64,000 nucleotides of DNA. It comes from Cupriavidus basilensis. GTDB taxonomy: Bacteria > Pseudomonadota > Gammaproteobacteria > Burkholderiales > Burkholderiaceae. Where the stretch lies: NCBI RefSeq assembly GCF_000832305.1, contig NZ_CP010536.1, positions 1,922,001 to 1,986,000 on the forward strand, read 5' to 3'. The translations under genes and the position numbers were made by a program. Shown piece after piece: positions 11,101 to 19,949 of this stretch; position 1 is the stretch's first letter; each line of letters starts with the position of its first letter. The notes below the pieces were generated by a model, which did no database searches, was not told where the DNA came from, and worked only from the letters and a program-made list of their open reading frames with translations.

Positions 11101-12148
11101 CCTGTCGGCCTGCAGCCACGTGGTGGGCAAGCCCAATGCCACCGACCAGATCGAGATCTACCGCGACGCCAAGAAGGTCTTCGGCGCCGCGCGCAGCGAG
11201 CTGCAGCGCACCTGGAGCGAAGTCAGCTGGCGCATCGCGCGCCTGCGCGACAACCCGGCTTGCGCCGACAGCGAATACGATCGCGTGCTCGACGCGGCGG
11301 ACCCGGGCATCTCGCCGGTGCTGACCTTCGATCCGGCACAGGACATCGCCGCACCGTTCGTGGCCACCGGCGCGCGTCCGCGCGTGGCGATCCTGCGCGA
11401 GCAGGGCGTCAACTCGCAGATCGAAATGGCGTACAGCATGGACCGCGCCGGCTTCGACACGCATGACGTCCACATGAGCGACCTGATTGCCGGGCGCGCC
11501 AACCTGGCCGACTTCTCCGGCTTTGTCGCTTGCGGCGGCTTCAGCTACGGCGACGTGCTGGGTGCCGGTGAGGGCTGGGCCAAGACCATCCTGTTCAACG
11601 CGCAGATGGCCGAGCAGTTTGCGGCCTTCTTCAACCGCCAGGACACCTTCGCGCTGGGCGTGTGCAACGGCTGCCAGATGATGAGCAACCTCGCCCCGAT
11701 CATCCCCGGCGCGGGCGCATGGCCCAAGTTCACCCGCAACCAGTCGGAACAGTACGAAGCGCGCTACGTCACCGTGGAAGTGCAATCCTCGCCGTCGATC
11801 TTCTTCGCCGGCATGGAAGGCAGCCGCATCCCCATCGTGGTGGCGCACGGCGAAGGCTTCGCCGACTTCTCGCAGCAAGGCGACAAGAGCCAGGCGCAGG
11901 TGGCGCTGCGTTTCGTGGACAACCACGGCGCGCCGACGCAAACCTACCCGCTGAACCCGAACGGCTCGCCGGACGGCATTACCTCGGTGACCACCACCGA
12001 TGGCCGCTTCACCGTGCTGATGCCGCACCCGGAACGCGTGTTCCGCACCGCCACCATGAGCTGGGCGCCGGACGCCTGGAAGCAGGTGGAAGACGGCGGC
12101 AGCCCGTGGATGCGCATGTTCCGCAATGCGCGCAAGTGGGTGGGTTGA
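8102..12148 (+). CDS. purL: Phosphoribosylformylglycinamidine synthase
   Basis: A 1348-residue single-chain FGAM synthase of the large proteobacterial type. It converts FGAR, glutamine and ATP to FGAM in purine synthesis. The order is N-terminal PurS-like region, the duplicated AIR-synthase-like core (for example [17 protein letters not shown], with [15 protein letters not shown] behind it), then a C-terminal class I glutamine amidotransferase. The amidotransferase nucleophile is in [10 protein letters not shown] (about residue 1187) and the His/Glu end is in [10 protein letters not shown]. Length is normal. The gene stands alone, followed by a strong terminator. A 1391-residue antisense open frame across it is a codon-bias shadow. 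Confidence 0.98.
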   Translation: MAHFSCFPGALALSAFRQQRLLTALKQIDADIESVHGQFLHFVDTDVPLSQDDSARIAALLTYGAPFEAQTDGDRFVVIPRFGTISPWASKATDIAHNCGFEHVHRIERGIEITVICKKGLLRGRKTLDAGTRAAVAAHLFDRMTESVVASREDAAGLFQELPAKPLRFIDISGGRAALAQANTEMGLALSEDEIDYLVDAYAKLDRNPTDVELMMFAQANSEHCRHKIFNATWTIDGVQQDKSLFAMIRNTHQLNPQGSIVAYSDNSAVMEGDVAERWFPRGAEQKYGRHEALTHTLMKVETHNHPTAISPFPGASTGAGGEIRDEGATGRGGKPKAGLTGFTVSNLMLPDAVQGWENARDAAQPVAHRNPDDKVSVTGKPDRIASPLQIMTEGPLGGAAFNNEFGRAILGGYFRVYEQNVGGTVRGYHKPIMIAGGIGNIDAGHTHKKALPAGSLLIQLGGPGMRIGMGGSAASSMATGTNTADLDFDSVQRGNPEMERRAQEVINACWQLGDDNPILSIHDVGAGGISNAFPELVDGAGRGARFDLRQVHLEESGMSPAEIWCNESQERYVMAVAPESFPLFQTMCQRERSPFAVVGIATEEQQLQLVDAHVDAALKEHYAVNMPMDVLLGKPPRMHRDVRHVEQSLPPVDVTGIALDQAVRDVLRHPTVASKSFLITIGDRTVGGMNARDQMVGPWQVPVADVAVTTLDYKGRAGEAMTMGERTPLAVINAPASGRMAIGEALTNLAAAPVKDLGKVKLSANWMAACGVDGEDAKLYDTVHAVGMELCPALGISIPVGKDSLSMRTKWQDDGVDKEVVAPVSLIISAFAAVDDTDRTLTPQLRTDAGDSVLIAIDLGRGKNRLGGSILAQVTQQVGDTTPDVDSAEDLKNFFNVIQRLNREGKLLAYHDRSDGGFMAALAEMAFAGHCGLSLNVDMLALDPVQEQDFGDAKNWAQQISGRRDEQTLRALFSEELGAVIQVRQEERDGVFAVLREVGLSACSHVVGKPNATDQIEIYRDAKKVFGAARSELQRTWSEVSWRIARLRDNPACADSEYDRVLDAADPGISPVLTFDPAQDIAAPFVATGARPRVAILREQGVNSQIEMAYSMDRAGFDTHDVHMSDLIAGRANLADFSGFVACGGFSYGDVLGAGEGWAKTILFNAQMAEQFAAFFNRQDTFALGVCNGCQMMSNLAPIIPGAGAWPKFTRNQSEQYEARYVTVEVQSSPSIFFAGMEGSRIPIVVAHGEGFADFSQQGDKSQAQVALRFVDNHGAPTQTYPLNPNGSPDGITSVTTTDGRFTVLMPHPERVFRTATMSWAPDAWKQVEDGGSPWMRMFRNARKWVG

Positions 12149-12177
12149 CCGGCCTGCTGTTGTTTGCGCTGTAGAAA

Positions 12178-12209
12178 GACAAAAGCCCGCAAGCGGGCTT
12201 TTGTCTTTT
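12178..12209 (+). terminator. Rho-independent terminator after purL
   Basis: A perfect 13-bp stem (GACAAAAGCCCGC pairing with GCGGGCTTTTGTC) with a two-base AA loop, then TTTT. It starts 30 bases after the purL stop. The A-rich left arm means it could also work in the opposite direction. Confidence 0.92.
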
Positions 12210-12218
12210 CTGATCGGG

Positions 12219-12312
12219 GCATTTGCCGAAGCCGGGGAACGGGCCAAAGCCGAGTGCCATGACGACGGCTGTCTCTCCCTCTCCCCTCAGGGGGAGAGGG
12301 CCGGGGAGAGGG
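12219..12312. repeat. Dispersed intergenic repeat, copy 1
   Basis: About 95 bases that recur near 35488-35580. The best conserved core (12242-12298) contains GGCCAAAGCC, GCCATGACGA and a palindromic end CTCCCCTCAGGGGGAGAG that can fold. It sits directly after the purL terminator. The same element recurs after the TetR gene, so it behaves like a REP/ERIC-type intergenic repeat. Confidence 0.75.
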
Positions 12313-12359
12313 GTGGCTTAGCTAGGAGCCACTGCAAGCGAAGCCCGTGGTTTCCCCGC

Positions 12360-12653
12360 TCAAGCCACCCGCCGCGTACTCCAGGCCTGATAAACGAAGT
12401 ACAACGGCCGCTGCGGGTCCGATTGCCTGGCCGATGCCGGCGCCGCGCCGCGGATCTGCATGGTGACCAGCACCATGCGCGCGGCTTTCACGGGGGAGTA
12501 GCGGTCGCGCAGCGGCAGCATGGGCAGCACGGCGCGCCATTCCGGGGGCAGACCATCGTGGCTGAAGGTGCCGAGCGCACAGTAGCCCCATCCTTCGGAT
12601 GTGAGATGCCAGAGTTGCCGGTAGGGGCTGCCGCCTGATGCCACTGAAGCCAT
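12360..12653 (-). CDS. Small hypothetical protein
   Basis: A 97-residue open frame with a good ribosome site, GGGAG six bases before its ATG. The protein is soluble, has no signal peptide and shows no motif I recognise; it includes SEGWGYCALGTF and ends PLYFVYQAWSTRRVA. It lies alone between the dispersed repeat after purL and the molybdenum oxidoreductase operon, on the same strand as the latter but about 250 bases downstream. The aromatic-rich, non-repetitive sequence argues for a real gene over a shadow, but there is no homology support. Confidence 0.45.
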   Translation of the reverse strand: MASVASGGSPYRQLWHLTSEGWGYCALGTFSHDGLPPEWRAVLPMLPLRDRYSPVKAARMVLVTMQIRGAAPASARQSDPQRPLYFVYQAWSTRRVA

Positions 12654-12899
12654 GGTCTCTCCCGTTCGCGTGCCGGTGCCCGCGGCGGGAGATCGGGCGG
12701 GCTTGCGCTATCCAGGTTGCGTGCCGGCCAGGGTGGCGGCAACGCGCATGGCCTTGATATTACCCATGTGCGGCGACGGTGGGAATGCTCGGCGCGCCTT
12801 GTGAGTGCGGCAGCATGCACACCACACGCCGCGTCGGGTGCCCGGCAACCAGTGCATCACCCAGAGTTCGTCACTTGCCGGCGGCGGCGCTTTCTTGTC

Positions 12900-13685
12900 C
12901 TACAGCCCGCTGAACCAGTTATACCCCTGGTCTTCCCAGTAGCCGCCCGGATTCTCGTTGGTCACGAAGAGCGCGGCGATATGCTTGGGGTTCTTGAAGC
13001 CGAGCTTGGTCGGCACCCGCAGCTTGAGCGGGTAGCCATACCGGGCGGGCAGCGGCTCGCTGCCAAAATCCAGCGCCAGCATGGTCTGCGGGTGCAGCGC
13101 GGTTTCCATGTCGAGGCTGGAGTAGTAGCGGTCCGCGCATTTGAAGCCGATATAGCGGGCGGTGGTGTCCGCGCCGATGCGTTCCAGGAAGGTGCGCAGC
13201 GCAACGCCGCGCCATTCGCCGATCGCGCTCCAGCCTTCGATGCAGATATGCCGCGTGATCTGCCCCGCCTGGGGCAGCGCGCGCAGTTGCGCCAGGCTCC
13301 ATGCGCGCTTGTCGGCGACCCGCCCGGAGACTTCGAGGCGGTAGCCGGCACCGTCGACCTCCGGCACGTCGTACTCAGGATAGAAGGCGTTGAACGGGAA
13401 GGGCTGCGTGACCTGGCTGCGCGCGTAGGTGGTGGCGAGCCGGTTGCGGTTGAACAGCCAGGCCTGCACGCGATCGTTCCAGCGCGACATTGACCACAGC
13501 ACCTTGTCCACGGCATCACCATCCTGCATGGTGCAGCCGGCCAGCATGGACAGGGCGCCCAGCGACAGCGAGGAGCGCAGCAACAGGCGCCGCTGGAGCT
13601 GCACGAGCTGGGGCTTGAAATCAGCCGCGCTTGGCGGCTCCGCGGCCGGCATGACGATCCGCTTGTCATCGTTGGGGGCGCTCAT
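12900..13685 (-). CDS. YedY/sulfite-oxidase-type molybdopterin oxidoreductase
   Basis: A 261-residue member of the sulfite oxidase fold. A twin-arginine segment QRRLLLRSSLSLGAL (residues about 31-45) precedes the lipobox-like LAGC, so it should be exported by Tat and possibly lipidated. The single cysteine in HICIEGWSAIGEWRG is the expected molybdenum ligand. The relative MsrP reduces methionine sulfoxide in periplasmic proteins, taking electrons from a haem b membrane partner. Here the partner is the overlapping cytochrome b gene (ATGA overlap at 13682-13685). The substrate is not proven; this branch also contains uncharacterised oxidoreductases. Confidence 0.85.
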   Translation of the reverse strand: MSAPNDDKRIVMPAAEPPSAADFKPQLVQLQRRLLLRSSLSLGALSMLAGCTMQDGDAVDKVLWSMSRWNDRVQAWLFNRNRLATTYARSQVTQPFPFNAFYPEYDVPEVDGAGYRLEVSGRVADKRAWSLAQLRALPQAGQITRHICIEGWSAIGEWRGVALRTFLERIGADTTARYIGFKCADRYYSSLDMETALHPQTMLALDFGSEPLPARYGYPLKLRVPTKLGFKNPKHIAALFVTNENPGGYWEDQGYNWFSGL

Positions 13686-14329
13686 GCTTGGACATCTCCA
13701 TGGCCAGCGCGCCCGGCGCGTCCGGTCAACATTGGCAACAAGGTGGCCGGCACCAGGATGACCAGCGCCAGGTGAATCACCACAAAACCCACGATCCCCG
13801 CCATGGCAAGGAAATGCACATGGCGCGCCGTGTCGAACCCGCCAAACAGCGTCGCCAGCCAGTCCAGCTGCACGGGCTTCCAGATGGCCAGCCCGGATGC
13901 CACCACCAGCACGCCCAGCAGCAGCACCGCCACATACATCAGCCGCTGCACCGCGTTGTAGGCGCCGGGCCGATGCGGCAGGCGCAACCGGATGGCAAGC
14001 GACGCGTCACGCAGGACGCCGCGCGCGCTCAGCGGCAGGAAGTGGCGCCGGAAATGCCGTGTGGCGAGGCCATAAGCCAGGTAGACCAGGCCATTGGCGG
14101 CCAGCAGCCACATGGCCGCGAAATGCCATGCGATCGAGCCACCCAGCCAGCCGCCCACCGTTGCCCAGGCCGGGAATTTGAAGGAAAACAGCGGCGAGGC
14201 GTTGTAGATCGCCCAGCCGCTCATCACCATGCAGGCCATGGCGAAGGCGTTGATCCAGTGCGTGGCGCGCACGACCAGCGGATGGACGACGGCGCGCCGC
14301 GCGGGTGCGGAGGAGGGAAGCTTGCGCAT
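13682..14329 (-). CDS. Membrane cytochrome b561/b6-type subunit, electron partner of the molybdoenzyme
   Basis: A 215-residue integral membrane protein with about four transmembrane helices. Histidines suited to haem b are in VVRATHWINAFAMA (helix 1), in ARHVHFLAMAGIVG and in the loop IAWHFAAMW. This pattern is that of the cytochrome b subunit paired with formate dehydrogenases, Ni-Fe hydrogenases and sulfite-oxidase-like enzymes. Its stop overlaps the start of the molybdoenzyme gene, so the two are translationally coupled and probably form one complex that takes electrons from the quinol pool. It is not MsrQ by sequence, but it fills the same slot. Confidence 0.85.
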   Translation of the reverse strand: MRKLPSSAPARRAVVHPLVVRATHWINAFAMACMVMSGWAIYNASPLFSFKFPAWATVGGWLGGSIAWHFAAMWLLAANGLVYLAYGLATRHFRRHFLPLSARGVLRDASLAIRLRLPHRPGAYNAVQRLMYVAVLLLGVLVVASGLAIWKPVQLDWLATLFGGFDTARHVHFLAMAGIVGFVVIHLALVILVPATLLPMLTGRAGRAGHGDVQA

Positions 14330-14390
14330 GACGGGGAACGTTGGCGGGACAGCAAGGATCCAGGCCGGACGGCGCCGGCCCGGGCGGGTC

Positions 14391-15032
14391 TTACATCGGG
14401 GGCACCACGCCTTCCTTGCCGGCCGAGATAAAGCGCGCGGTCAGCCCGCCGTCGGCGCCTTTGCTGGCAAACAGCACGACGTGCGCGCCGGGGATCAGCA
14501 AGGAGCGGTCGCCGGGTTCCAGGTTGACGATGGGCACGTCGTTGGGAATCACGATGCGCTTTTCGCCGTCGGGGTACTTCACGGTGATAGTGCGGCCGTT
14601 GCTGACCACCACGTTGCCCACGGTGCCGTTGGTCATGCTGCTGTTCTTGCCGAGGTCCCACGCACGGTGGCCTTCGCCGCTGCCACGCATGCTCGGCGGG
14701 AACACGTGCACCTCGAGCGCCTTGAGCGAGCCATCCGCCTGCGGCACGGCGGCCGAGCCGATATAGCTGCCGGCCTTGATCTCATCGACTTTGGCCAGCG
14801 TCACCGCGCGCACCGCGGTGTCCTTGGTCAGGCCCACTTCCAGGTCCTGTCCCGAGCGCGTGCGCACCTTCAACGTGTCGCCGGCGAAGGCGGTCACGGT
14901 GCCGCGCACGCCGGTCGGCGTGGCGGCGGGAGCGGGCTGCGCCAGCACTGCGGGCGCTGCGGCAAACATGGCGCCGGCGAGCAGCGCCGGGGCCACCAAG
15001 GTACGTGTCAACCTACTCGAAACGATCTTCAT
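14391..15032 (-). CDS. Exported DUF5666-like protein, first gene of the molybdoenzyme operon
   Basis: A 213-residue protein with a signal peptide (MKIVSSRLTRTLVAPALLAG, cleavage probably after VLAQ). The mature part is beta-rich and holds two repeats of an OB-like sequence: GTVTAFAGDTLKVRTRSGQD and later GNVVVSNGRTITVKYPDG. This is typical of DUF5666-like periplasmic proteins, which are sometimes mislabelled metal ABC transporter permeases. The ATG is preceded by AGGAGTTCCAGG. It lies 61 bases upstream of the cytochrome b gene on the same strand. Function unknown; a periplasmic role beside the molybdoenzyme is inferred from position only. Confidence 0.75.
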   Translation of the reverse strand: MKIVSSRLTRTLVAPALLAGAMFAAAPAVLAQPAPAATPTGVRGTVTAFAGDTLKVRTRSGQDLEVGLTKDTAVRAVTLAKVDEIKAGSYIGSAAVPQADGSLKALEVHVFPPSMRGSGEGHRAWDLGKNSSMTNGTVGNVVVSNGRTITVKYPDGEKRIVIPNDVPIVNLEPGDRSLLIPGAHVVLFASKGADGGLTARFISAGKEGVVPPM

Positions 15033-15094
15033 CCTGGAACTCCTGGTGCGTGGAAAGTGCTGCGTAGGTTAGGGTGATGGCCGGGTCGCTCGGG

Positions 15095-15120
15095 TGACTT
15101 TTTGATGACAAAAAAGTCAT
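15095..15120. promoter_or_regulatory. CusR/HprR-like operator between divergent operons
   Basis: ATGAC, six A residues, then GTCAT forms a perfect inverted repeat at 15105-15120. This matches the spacing of the known CusR/HprR box (TGAC-N6-GTCA). A further TGAC at 15096-15099 enlarges it into a second dyad with the same right arm. It lies 63 bases upstream of the DUF5666-like gene and 60 bases upstream of the response regulator, so it could control both directions. Confidence 0.65.
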
Positions 15121-15179
15121 AAATCGGGGCTCCGGCCACCGCTAGAATGGCGGCATACCGTTGAATGGCATTGCGCATC

Positions 15180-15851
15180 ATGAGCATCCTCGTCATCGAA
15201 GACGACCCCAAGACCGGCGATTACCTCAAGAAGGGCTTGCGCGAAAGCGGCTACGCCGTGGATCTCGCGCGCACCGGTACGGACGGCCTGCACATGGCGC
15301 TGGAGCATGCCTATGACCTCGTCGTGCTCGACGTGATGCTGCCGGGCATCGACGGCTGGGAAATCATGCGCACGCTGCGCGCGCGGCGCGACTTGCCGGT
15401 GATCTTTCTGACCGCGCGCGACCACGTCAACGACCGCATCCACGGGCTTGAGCTTGGCGCCGACGATTACCTCGTCAAGCCGTTCTCGTTCATCGAGCTG
15501 GTGCTGCGCATCCGCACGCTGCTGCGCCGCGGCGTGGTGCGCGAGGCGGAGGTGTTCGAATTCGCCGACCTCAAGCTCGATGTCCTGCGCCGCAAGGTGA
15601 CGCGCCAGGGCGTGGAGATCGTGCTGACCAACAAGGAATTCCTGCTGCTGCACCTGCTGGTCAAGCGCCAGGGCGAGGCGCTGTCGCGCACGCTGATTGC
15701 CGCCGAGGTGTGGGACATGAACTTCGACAGCGACACCAATGTCGTCGACGTGGCCATCAAGCGGCTGCGCGCCAAGGTCGACCAGCCCTTCGACAAGAAG
15801 CTCGTCCATACCGTGCGCAGCATCGGCTATACCTTCGGCGAGGGCGCGTGA
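15180..15851 (+). CDS. OmpR-family response regulator, heavy-metal/HprR type
   Basis: A 223-residue regulator with an N-terminal receiver (acidic pocket EDD at residues 7-9, phosphoacceptor Asp51 in VVLDVMLPG, Lys in DDYLVKPFS) and a C-terminal winged helix ([24 protein letters not shown]). The start at 15180 gives the family-typical MSILVIEDD; an alternative ATG at 15165 adds five residues. The stop overlaps the GTG of the sensor kinase. Close family members are CusR, IrlR and HprR. Because it is divergent from a YedY-like operon, as HprR is functionally linked to msrPQ in E. coli, a role in periplasmic redox or metal stress is likely. Confidence 0.92.
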   Translation: MSILVIEDDPKTGDYLKKGLRESGYAVDLARTGTDGLHMALEHAYDLVVLDVMLPGIDGWEIMRTLRARRDLPVIFLTARDHVNDRIHGLELGADDYLVKPFSFIELVLRIRTLLRRGVVREAEVFEFADLKLDVLRRKVTRQGVEIVLTNKEFLLLHLLVKRQGEALSRTLIAAEVWDMNFDSDTNVVDVAIKRLRAKVDQPFDKKLVHTVRSIGYTFGEGA

Positions 15852-17272
15852 AAGCCTGGTCCTCGCGCTCGCTGACCGCGCGCACCACGTTGTCGTTCGC
15901 CGCGATTGCCTGCGTGGTGATCGGCGCGCTGGGCGCGTATTTCTACCAGTCCGTGAAGACCTCGATGGAGGCCCGCGCCGATCTGCAGCTGATCGGGCGC
16001 GTGGCGCATTTCCGCCGGCTGGCCAGCGACGTGTACACCGTCGGCGAGCTCAAGGACCGGCCTTTGCTGTTCGAATCCATGCTTGGCGCCGAGCGCGACG
16101 TGTTGATTTTCCGCAAGCCGGGCGAGCCGCCGTTCATCCACGTCAACCCGGACAACCTGCCGGTGCCGGCAAGGCTTGAGGCGTCCCCGCCGGGCGACGG
16201 CGCCGGCCTGAGCGCGGCCGGCATCCTGCGCACCCGGCTGGACAACGGCGTGCCGGTGCACTGGGCGGCCGCGATGGCGCGCTCCAGCGAGGATGGCGGC
16301 GTGGTCGAGGTGATCGCCGCGCATCCGATGAGCAACGAAGTGCGGATGCTCGCCGCCTACCGCGACCGCGTGGTGCTGGCCGCGCTGGTCGGCATGCTGG
16401 CGGCGACCGCGCTCGCCTTCTTCGCCATCCGGCGCGGGCTCAAGCCGGTTGGCAGCATCGCCGCGCGCGCCGCCGAGATCAGCCCCGCCAGCCTCGCGGT
16501 GCGCCTTGATGAGCGGGATGCGCCCGCCGAGCTGCGCGGCCTAGTTGGCGCGTTCAACGCCATGCTGGACCGGCTGGCCGACGGCTACGAGCGGCTGTCC
16601 CAGTTCTCCGCCGACCTGGCCCACGAGATCCGCACGCCCGTGGGCGCGCTGATCGGCCAGACCCAGGTCACGCTGAACCAGTCGCGCCGGCCGGAGGAAT
16701 ACCAGGACGTCCTCGAGTCCAACCTGGAGGAGCTGAACCGGCTCGGCCATATCGCCGAGAACATCCTGTTCCTGGCGCAGGCCGACCATGCCGGGCTGGT
16801 TATCGAGCGCGTCCCGGTGTCGCTGCCTGACGAGCTCAACAAGATTGCCGAGTATTTCGAAGGGCCGGCGGACGAGAGGGCGATGACATTCGACGTGGAG
16901 GCACTCGGCACGGTCTGGGCAAATCCGCTGCTGTGCCGTCGCGCCATCAACAACCTGGTGGTCAATGCCGTGCGCTACGGCACGCCGGGCAGCGTGGTGC
17001 GGCTCAGCAGCACCGAAGAGCCTGACGGCATCGTCGTTGCGGTGGAAAACCAGGGCGAGGCCATCCCGCAAGGCCAGCTCGACCGCCTGTTCGACCGCTT
17101 TTATCGCGGCGATGCGGCGCGCAGCCGGGTCACCGAGTCCAACGGCCTCGGCCTGGCCATCGTGAAGGCCATCATGGTGCTGCACGGCGGCGGCGTGACG
17201 GCCAGTTGCCCCGCGCCGGGGCTGGTGCGGTTTGCGCTACGGTTCCCGCGGCAGCAGGGGCAGGCTTGCTGA
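15848..17272 (+). CDS. Heavy-metal/HprS-type sensor histidine kinase
   Basis: A 474-residue membrane kinase. It begins with GTG overlapping the regulator stop (GTGA), giving [15 protein letters not shown]. The order is TM1 (about 15-33), a periplasmic domain of about 140 residues, TM2 (about 175-194), HAMP, dimerisation domain with His259 in [12 protein letters not shown], and an ATPase domain with [12 protein letters not shown] and the G box [11 protein letters not shown]. Length and layout match CusS/IrlS/HprS kinases. The periplasmic domain has no obvious His/Met metal cluster, which leaves the signal open. Confidence 0.92.
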   Translation: MKAWSSRSLTARTTLSFAAIACVVIGALGAYFYQSVKTSMEARADLQLIGRVAHFRRLASDVYTVGELKDRPLLFESMLGAERDVLIFRKPGEPPFIHVNPDNLPVPARLEASPPGDGAGLSAAGILRTRLDNGVPVHWAAAMARSSEDGGVVEVIAAHPMSNEVRMLAAYRDRVVLAALVGMLAATALAFFAIRRGLKPVGSIAARAAEISPASLAVRLDERDAPAELRGLVGAFNAMLDRLADGYERLSQFSADLAHEIRTPVGALIGQTQVTLNQSRRPEEYQDVLESNLEELNRLGHIAENILFLAQADHAGLVIERVPVSLPDELNKIAEYFEGPADERAMTFDVEALGTVWANPLLCRRAINNLVVNAVRYGTPGSVVRLSSTEEPDGIVVAVENQGEAIPQGQLDRLFDRFYRGDAARSRVTESNGLGLAIVKAIMVLHGGGVTASCPAPGLVRFALRFPRQQGQAC

Positions 17273-17276
17273 GCTT

Positions 17277-17297
17277 GCGCGCGGGATCCCCGCGCGC
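17277..17297. terminator. Strong hairpin between convergent genes
   Basis: A perfect 9-bp stem GCGCGCGGG/CCCGCGCGC with an ATC loop lies just after the kinase stop and before the convergent hmp end. It lacks a clear T tract, so it may be only a stabilising 3' hairpin. Confidence 0.5.
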
Positions 17298-17332
17298 TTC
17301 ATTGCCGTCTGGTTTCTAGCGTGCCAGCAGCG

Positions 17333-18544
17333 TTACAGCAGCGTATCGAGCAGATCCGGCCCAAACACCTCCCGGTGCACCCGGTCCGCCTTCACCCCAC
17401 GCGCTTGCAGCGCCGCGCGCTGTGCCTGCATGAACGGCAGCGGCCCGCACAGGTAGAAGTCGGCATCCGCAAGATCTTCGTTGGCCAGAATCACATCGAT
17501 GTCCATGCGGCCGGGCAGGGCGGGTTGCGCCAGAAATTCCGCCGGTTCCTCGGATTCCAGGAAAAAGTGCGTGCGCAACTCGGGCAGCTTGCGGGCGGCA
17601 TGCTTGACGTCCTTCAGGTGCGCCACATGCGAGACCATGCGCGCGGCGTGGCCGAATACGACCTTGCGTGAAGGATTGCGCTGCGCGACGGTGTTCAGCG
17701 CGCTGATCATGGGCGTGACACCGACGCCGGCCGAAAGCAGCACGATGGGGGTGCTGGGCTCGATGCGCGGGGCGAAGTCGCCAAAGGGCTGGCTGACCAG
17801 CAGCACGTCGCCTTCGCGGGCGTTTTCATGCAGCCAGTTCGAGACCGTGCCGGCGGGCAGGTCCTCGCCATTGCCGCGCTCGCGCTTGACCGAGATGCGC
17901 CAGGTCTTGCCGTTGGGCGCGTCGGACAAACTGTACTGGCGCTGCTGGAATGTGCCGGGGGTGAGTTCCACCACCACGGAGATGTACTGGCCGGGCAGGA
18001 AGTCGGCCAAGGTGGTGCCGCCGACGGCTTCGAGCGTGAAGGCGGTAATGTCGGCGCTTTGTTCCTCGCGCGCGACGATGCGCACGGGCTGGCGGTGATC
18101 GGGGCCGGTTTGCGCGTGCGCGTAGAGGCGGGCTTCCGCCGCGATCAGTTCGGCGGCGAGCAGCCAGTAGGCTTCGTCCCAGGCGGCCACCAGCGCCGGG
18201 GTGGCGGCATCGCCGAGCACTTCGCCGATGGCGCCGAGCAGGTGGCGTGCGACGATGGCGTAGTGGCTGGGCTTGATGCCGACCGAGGCGTGCTTGTGGA
18301 CGATGCGGCTGACCACCGGTGCCAGGGCGCTGTTGTCGCCATAGTTGGCGGCATAGGCAAACACGGCGGAGGCGAGCGACTGCTGCTGCGAACCGTTGGC
18401 CTGGTTGCCCATGTTGAACAGGTTGGTCAGCTCGGGCCGATCAGCAAACATGTTGCGATAGAACGTCTGGGTAATGGCCAGGCCATGTTCGCGCAGTACG
18501 GGCACGCTCGCGTCGATCAGGGGTCTCGATTGTTCGGACAGCAC
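17333..18544 (-). CDS. hmp: Flavohemoglobin, nitric oxide dioxygenase
   Basis: A 403-residue flavohemoprotein that converts NO and O2 to nitrate. The N-terminal globin domain carries the proximal His in VHKHASVGIKPSHY and the distal region TFYRNMF. The FAD domain has RQYSLSD and the NAD domain has GVGVTPMISAL. The start is taken as GTG at 18544 because GGAGG lies exactly five bases upstream; this gives 403 residues, the length of Ralstonia/Cupriavidus FHP. A TTG four codons earlier would overlap that site. It is divergent from nsrR across a region with a strong promoter/operator, fitting NO-induced expression. Confidence 0.96.
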   Translation of the reverse strand: MLSEQSRPLIDASVPVLREHGLAITQTFYRNMFADRPELTNLFNMGNQANGSQQQSLASAVFAYAANYGDNSALAPVVSRIVHKHASVGIKPSHYAIVARHLLGAIGEVLGDAATPALVAAWDEAYWLLAAELIAAEARLYAHAQTGPDHRQPVRIVAREEQSADITAFTLEAVGGTTLADFLPGQYISVVVELTPGTFQQRQYSLSDAPNGKTWRISVKRERGNGEDLPAGTVSNWLHENAREGDVLLVSQPFGDFAPRIEPSTPIVLLSAGVGVTPMISALNTVAQRNPSRKVVFGHAARMVSHVAHLKDVKHAARKLPELRTHFFLESEEPAEFLAQPALPGRMDIDVILANEDLADADFYLCGPLPFMQAQRAALQARGVKADRVHREVFGPDLLDTLL

Positions 18545-18679
18545 GGCAACCTCCAAAGATGTGCAGAAAATGCAACAAAAAAGAATAACGACTCCGCAAC
18601 GTGGTGCGGTGGCGGCGTACGGTCTGGGTGCCGTCCCGGTTCAGCCTGGACGCGGTCAGATGGTGACGCCTTGGAGCCG

Positions 18680-18716
18680 ATTTTATTAAACATGCATTTG
18701 CAATGCAACATAAAAT
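18680..18716 (-). promoter_or_regulatory. hmp promoter with NsrR-like palindrome
   Basis: Reading leftward, -35 TTGCAT (18703-18708) and -10 TAAAAT (18680-18685) are separated by 17 bases. The palindrome TGCATTTGCAATGCA overlaps the -35 and spacer. The 28-base stretch 18689-18716 is identical at 25 positions to 22916-22943 upstream of nnrS. The A+T-rich dyad resembles known NsrR sites (half-site ATGCATTT type), so repression by the adjacent NsrR is the natural reading. Confidence 0.75.
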
Positions 18717-18730
18717 TTGCGGCGGCGCGC

Positions 18731-18744
18731 AAAGATGTATCTTT
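18731..18744. promoter_or_regulatory. Possible second NsrR-like dyad before nsrR
   Basis: AAAGAT-GT-ATCTTT is a perfect 6-bp inverted repeat about 100 bases upstream of the nsrR ATG. It resembles the AAGATG-type NsrR half-site of enterobacteria and could serve autoregulation. Confidence 0.4.
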
Positions 18745-18846
18745 GGTCCATGTTAGACTGCGTTGGCCGTCACACTGAGGCCAAGTGCCCGCCACAGCCC
18801 CATCCTGGCTACCCCGTGCGTCATCGCCGCAAACCGGATTCCTTCC

Positions 18847-19371
18847 ATGAGACTGACCGACTACACCGACTACAGTCTGCGGACCCTGATCTATGTCGCG
18901 GTCCATCCGGGCGAACTGGTCACCATCCAGCACATCGCGGATGCGTTCGGCATTCCCAAGAACCACTTGATCAAGATCGTGCAGAAGCTCGGCCAGGCCG
19001 GCTTCCTGCATACGGTGCGCGGGCGCGCCGGCGGCATCGCGCTGGGCCGGCCGGCGTCGGAGGTCAATCTGGGCGAAGTGATCCGGACCATGGAGTCGGA
19101 TTTCAACCTGGTGGAGTGCTTCCAGGGCGACGACAACCACTGCATCATTACCCGCGTATGCGGCTTGCGCGGTGTGCTGTCTGCGGCGTTGCGCGCCTAT
19201 TTCGAGGTGCTCGACGCCTATAGCCTGCAGGATCTGGTGGAGAAGCCTGCGGCGCTCACGCGGGCGTTTGGCGACGGCGGCGCGGCCACCCTGGCCGCCA
19301 TCCCGGTCAAGAACGTGACGCGCAAGGCCAAGGCCTCCAAGGCGACAGCCGAGGACGCTGGCGAGCAGTAA
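18847..19371 (+). CDS. nsrR: Rrf2-family NO-sensing repressor
   Basis: A 174-residue regulator. The N-terminal winged helix (MRLTDYTDYSLRTLIYVA; PKNHLIKIVQKLGQAGF; GRAGGIALG) is NsrR-like. Three cysteines in VECFQGDDNHCIITRVCGL, spaced C-x7-C-x5-C, fit the [Fe-S] ligands of NsrR; IscR has a different spacing. The cluster reacts with NO and releases the repressor. A lysine-rich tail of about 25 residues extends beyond the usual length. The ATG at 18847 gives the canonical N-terminus. The gene is divergent from hmp and near nnrS, the usual NsrR targets. Confidence 0.93.
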   Translation: MRLTDYTDYSLRTLIYVAVHPGELVTIQHIADAFGIPKNHLIKIVQKLGQAGFLHTVRGRAGGIALGRPASEVNLGEVIRTMESDFNLVECFQGDDNHCIITRVCGLRGVLSAALRAYFEVLDAYSLQDLVEKPAALTRAFGDGGAATLAAIPVKNVTRKAKASKATAEDAGEQ

Positions 19372-19415
19372 GCCGGCGTTGCGCCGGTCTCCCGGCTGGC
19401 GAGGCCGGCCCGGGT

Positions 19416-19853
19416 TCAGGCCGGCGTCTTGCGAAACGAGATGGCGAAGCGGTTCCAGCTGTTGATCGTGGCAATCAGCAGCGTCAGGTCGACCAGCTCG
19501 GCGTCGCTGAAGTGGGGGCGAACCGCTTCCCATGCAGCGTCGGGCACATGATCCTGGGCGACCAGCGTGAGGGCTTCTGTCCAGGCCAGTGCGGCGCGCT
19601 CGCGGTCGGTGAAGAAGGGCGTTTCACGCCAGGCCGACAGGGTGGCCAGGCGGCGGTCATTCTCGCCGCCCTTGCGCGCATCGGTCGTGTGCAGGTCGAT
19701 GCAATAGGCGCAGCCATTGATTTGCGAGGCGCGCAGGCGCACCAGTTCTACCAGCGGTTTTTCCAGGCCGCTCTTGCCGATGCGTTCTTCCAGGCCGAGC
19801 ACGGCCTTGATGGCGGCAGGGTTGGCTTTGTAGAAGTCCAGACGTTGTTCCAT
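19416..19853 (-). CDS. Carboxymuconolactone decarboxylase/AhpD-like protein
   Basis: A 145-residue all-helical protein of the CMD/AhpD superfamily. The redox motif CAYCIDLH (CxxC-x3-H) and the following TTDARKGGEND are typical of AhpD-like alkylhydroperoxidases. The start MEQRLDFYKAN is preceded by AGGAGC with good spacing; an earlier in-frame start is not favoured. Such proteins act in peroxide reduction or related thiol chemistry. It lies 96 bases downstream of a MocR-type regulator on the same strand. Regulator and CMD genes are often paired, so it is a probable target of that regulator. Confidence 0.85.
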   Translation of the reverse strand: MEQRLDFYKANPAAIKAVLGLEERIGKSGLEKPLVELVRLRASQINGCAYCIDLHTTDARKGGENDRRLATLSAWRETPFFTDRERAALAWTEALTLVAQDHVPDAAWEAVRPHFSDAELVDLTLLIATINSWNRFAISFRKTPA

Positions 19854-19949
19854 GGTTTGCTCCTGTCTTGCGTTTTGCGCCATCGGTGTGCAGGCGCGAC
19901 AGGAACAAGAATAGGACGGCGACTGGCTATGCAAAATAGCCAGTTTTCT

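Noticed and set aside
8072..12247. 1391-residue open frame on the minus strand across purL
   Set aside because: It is antisense to a complete, motif-verified purL, is full of His/Arg/Ala runs from codon-position G+C bias, and has no ribosome site or domain.
18542..18556. TTG start four codons upstream for hmp
   Set aside because: It overlaps the GGAGG that fits the GTG at 18544, and the GTG gives the expected 403 residues.
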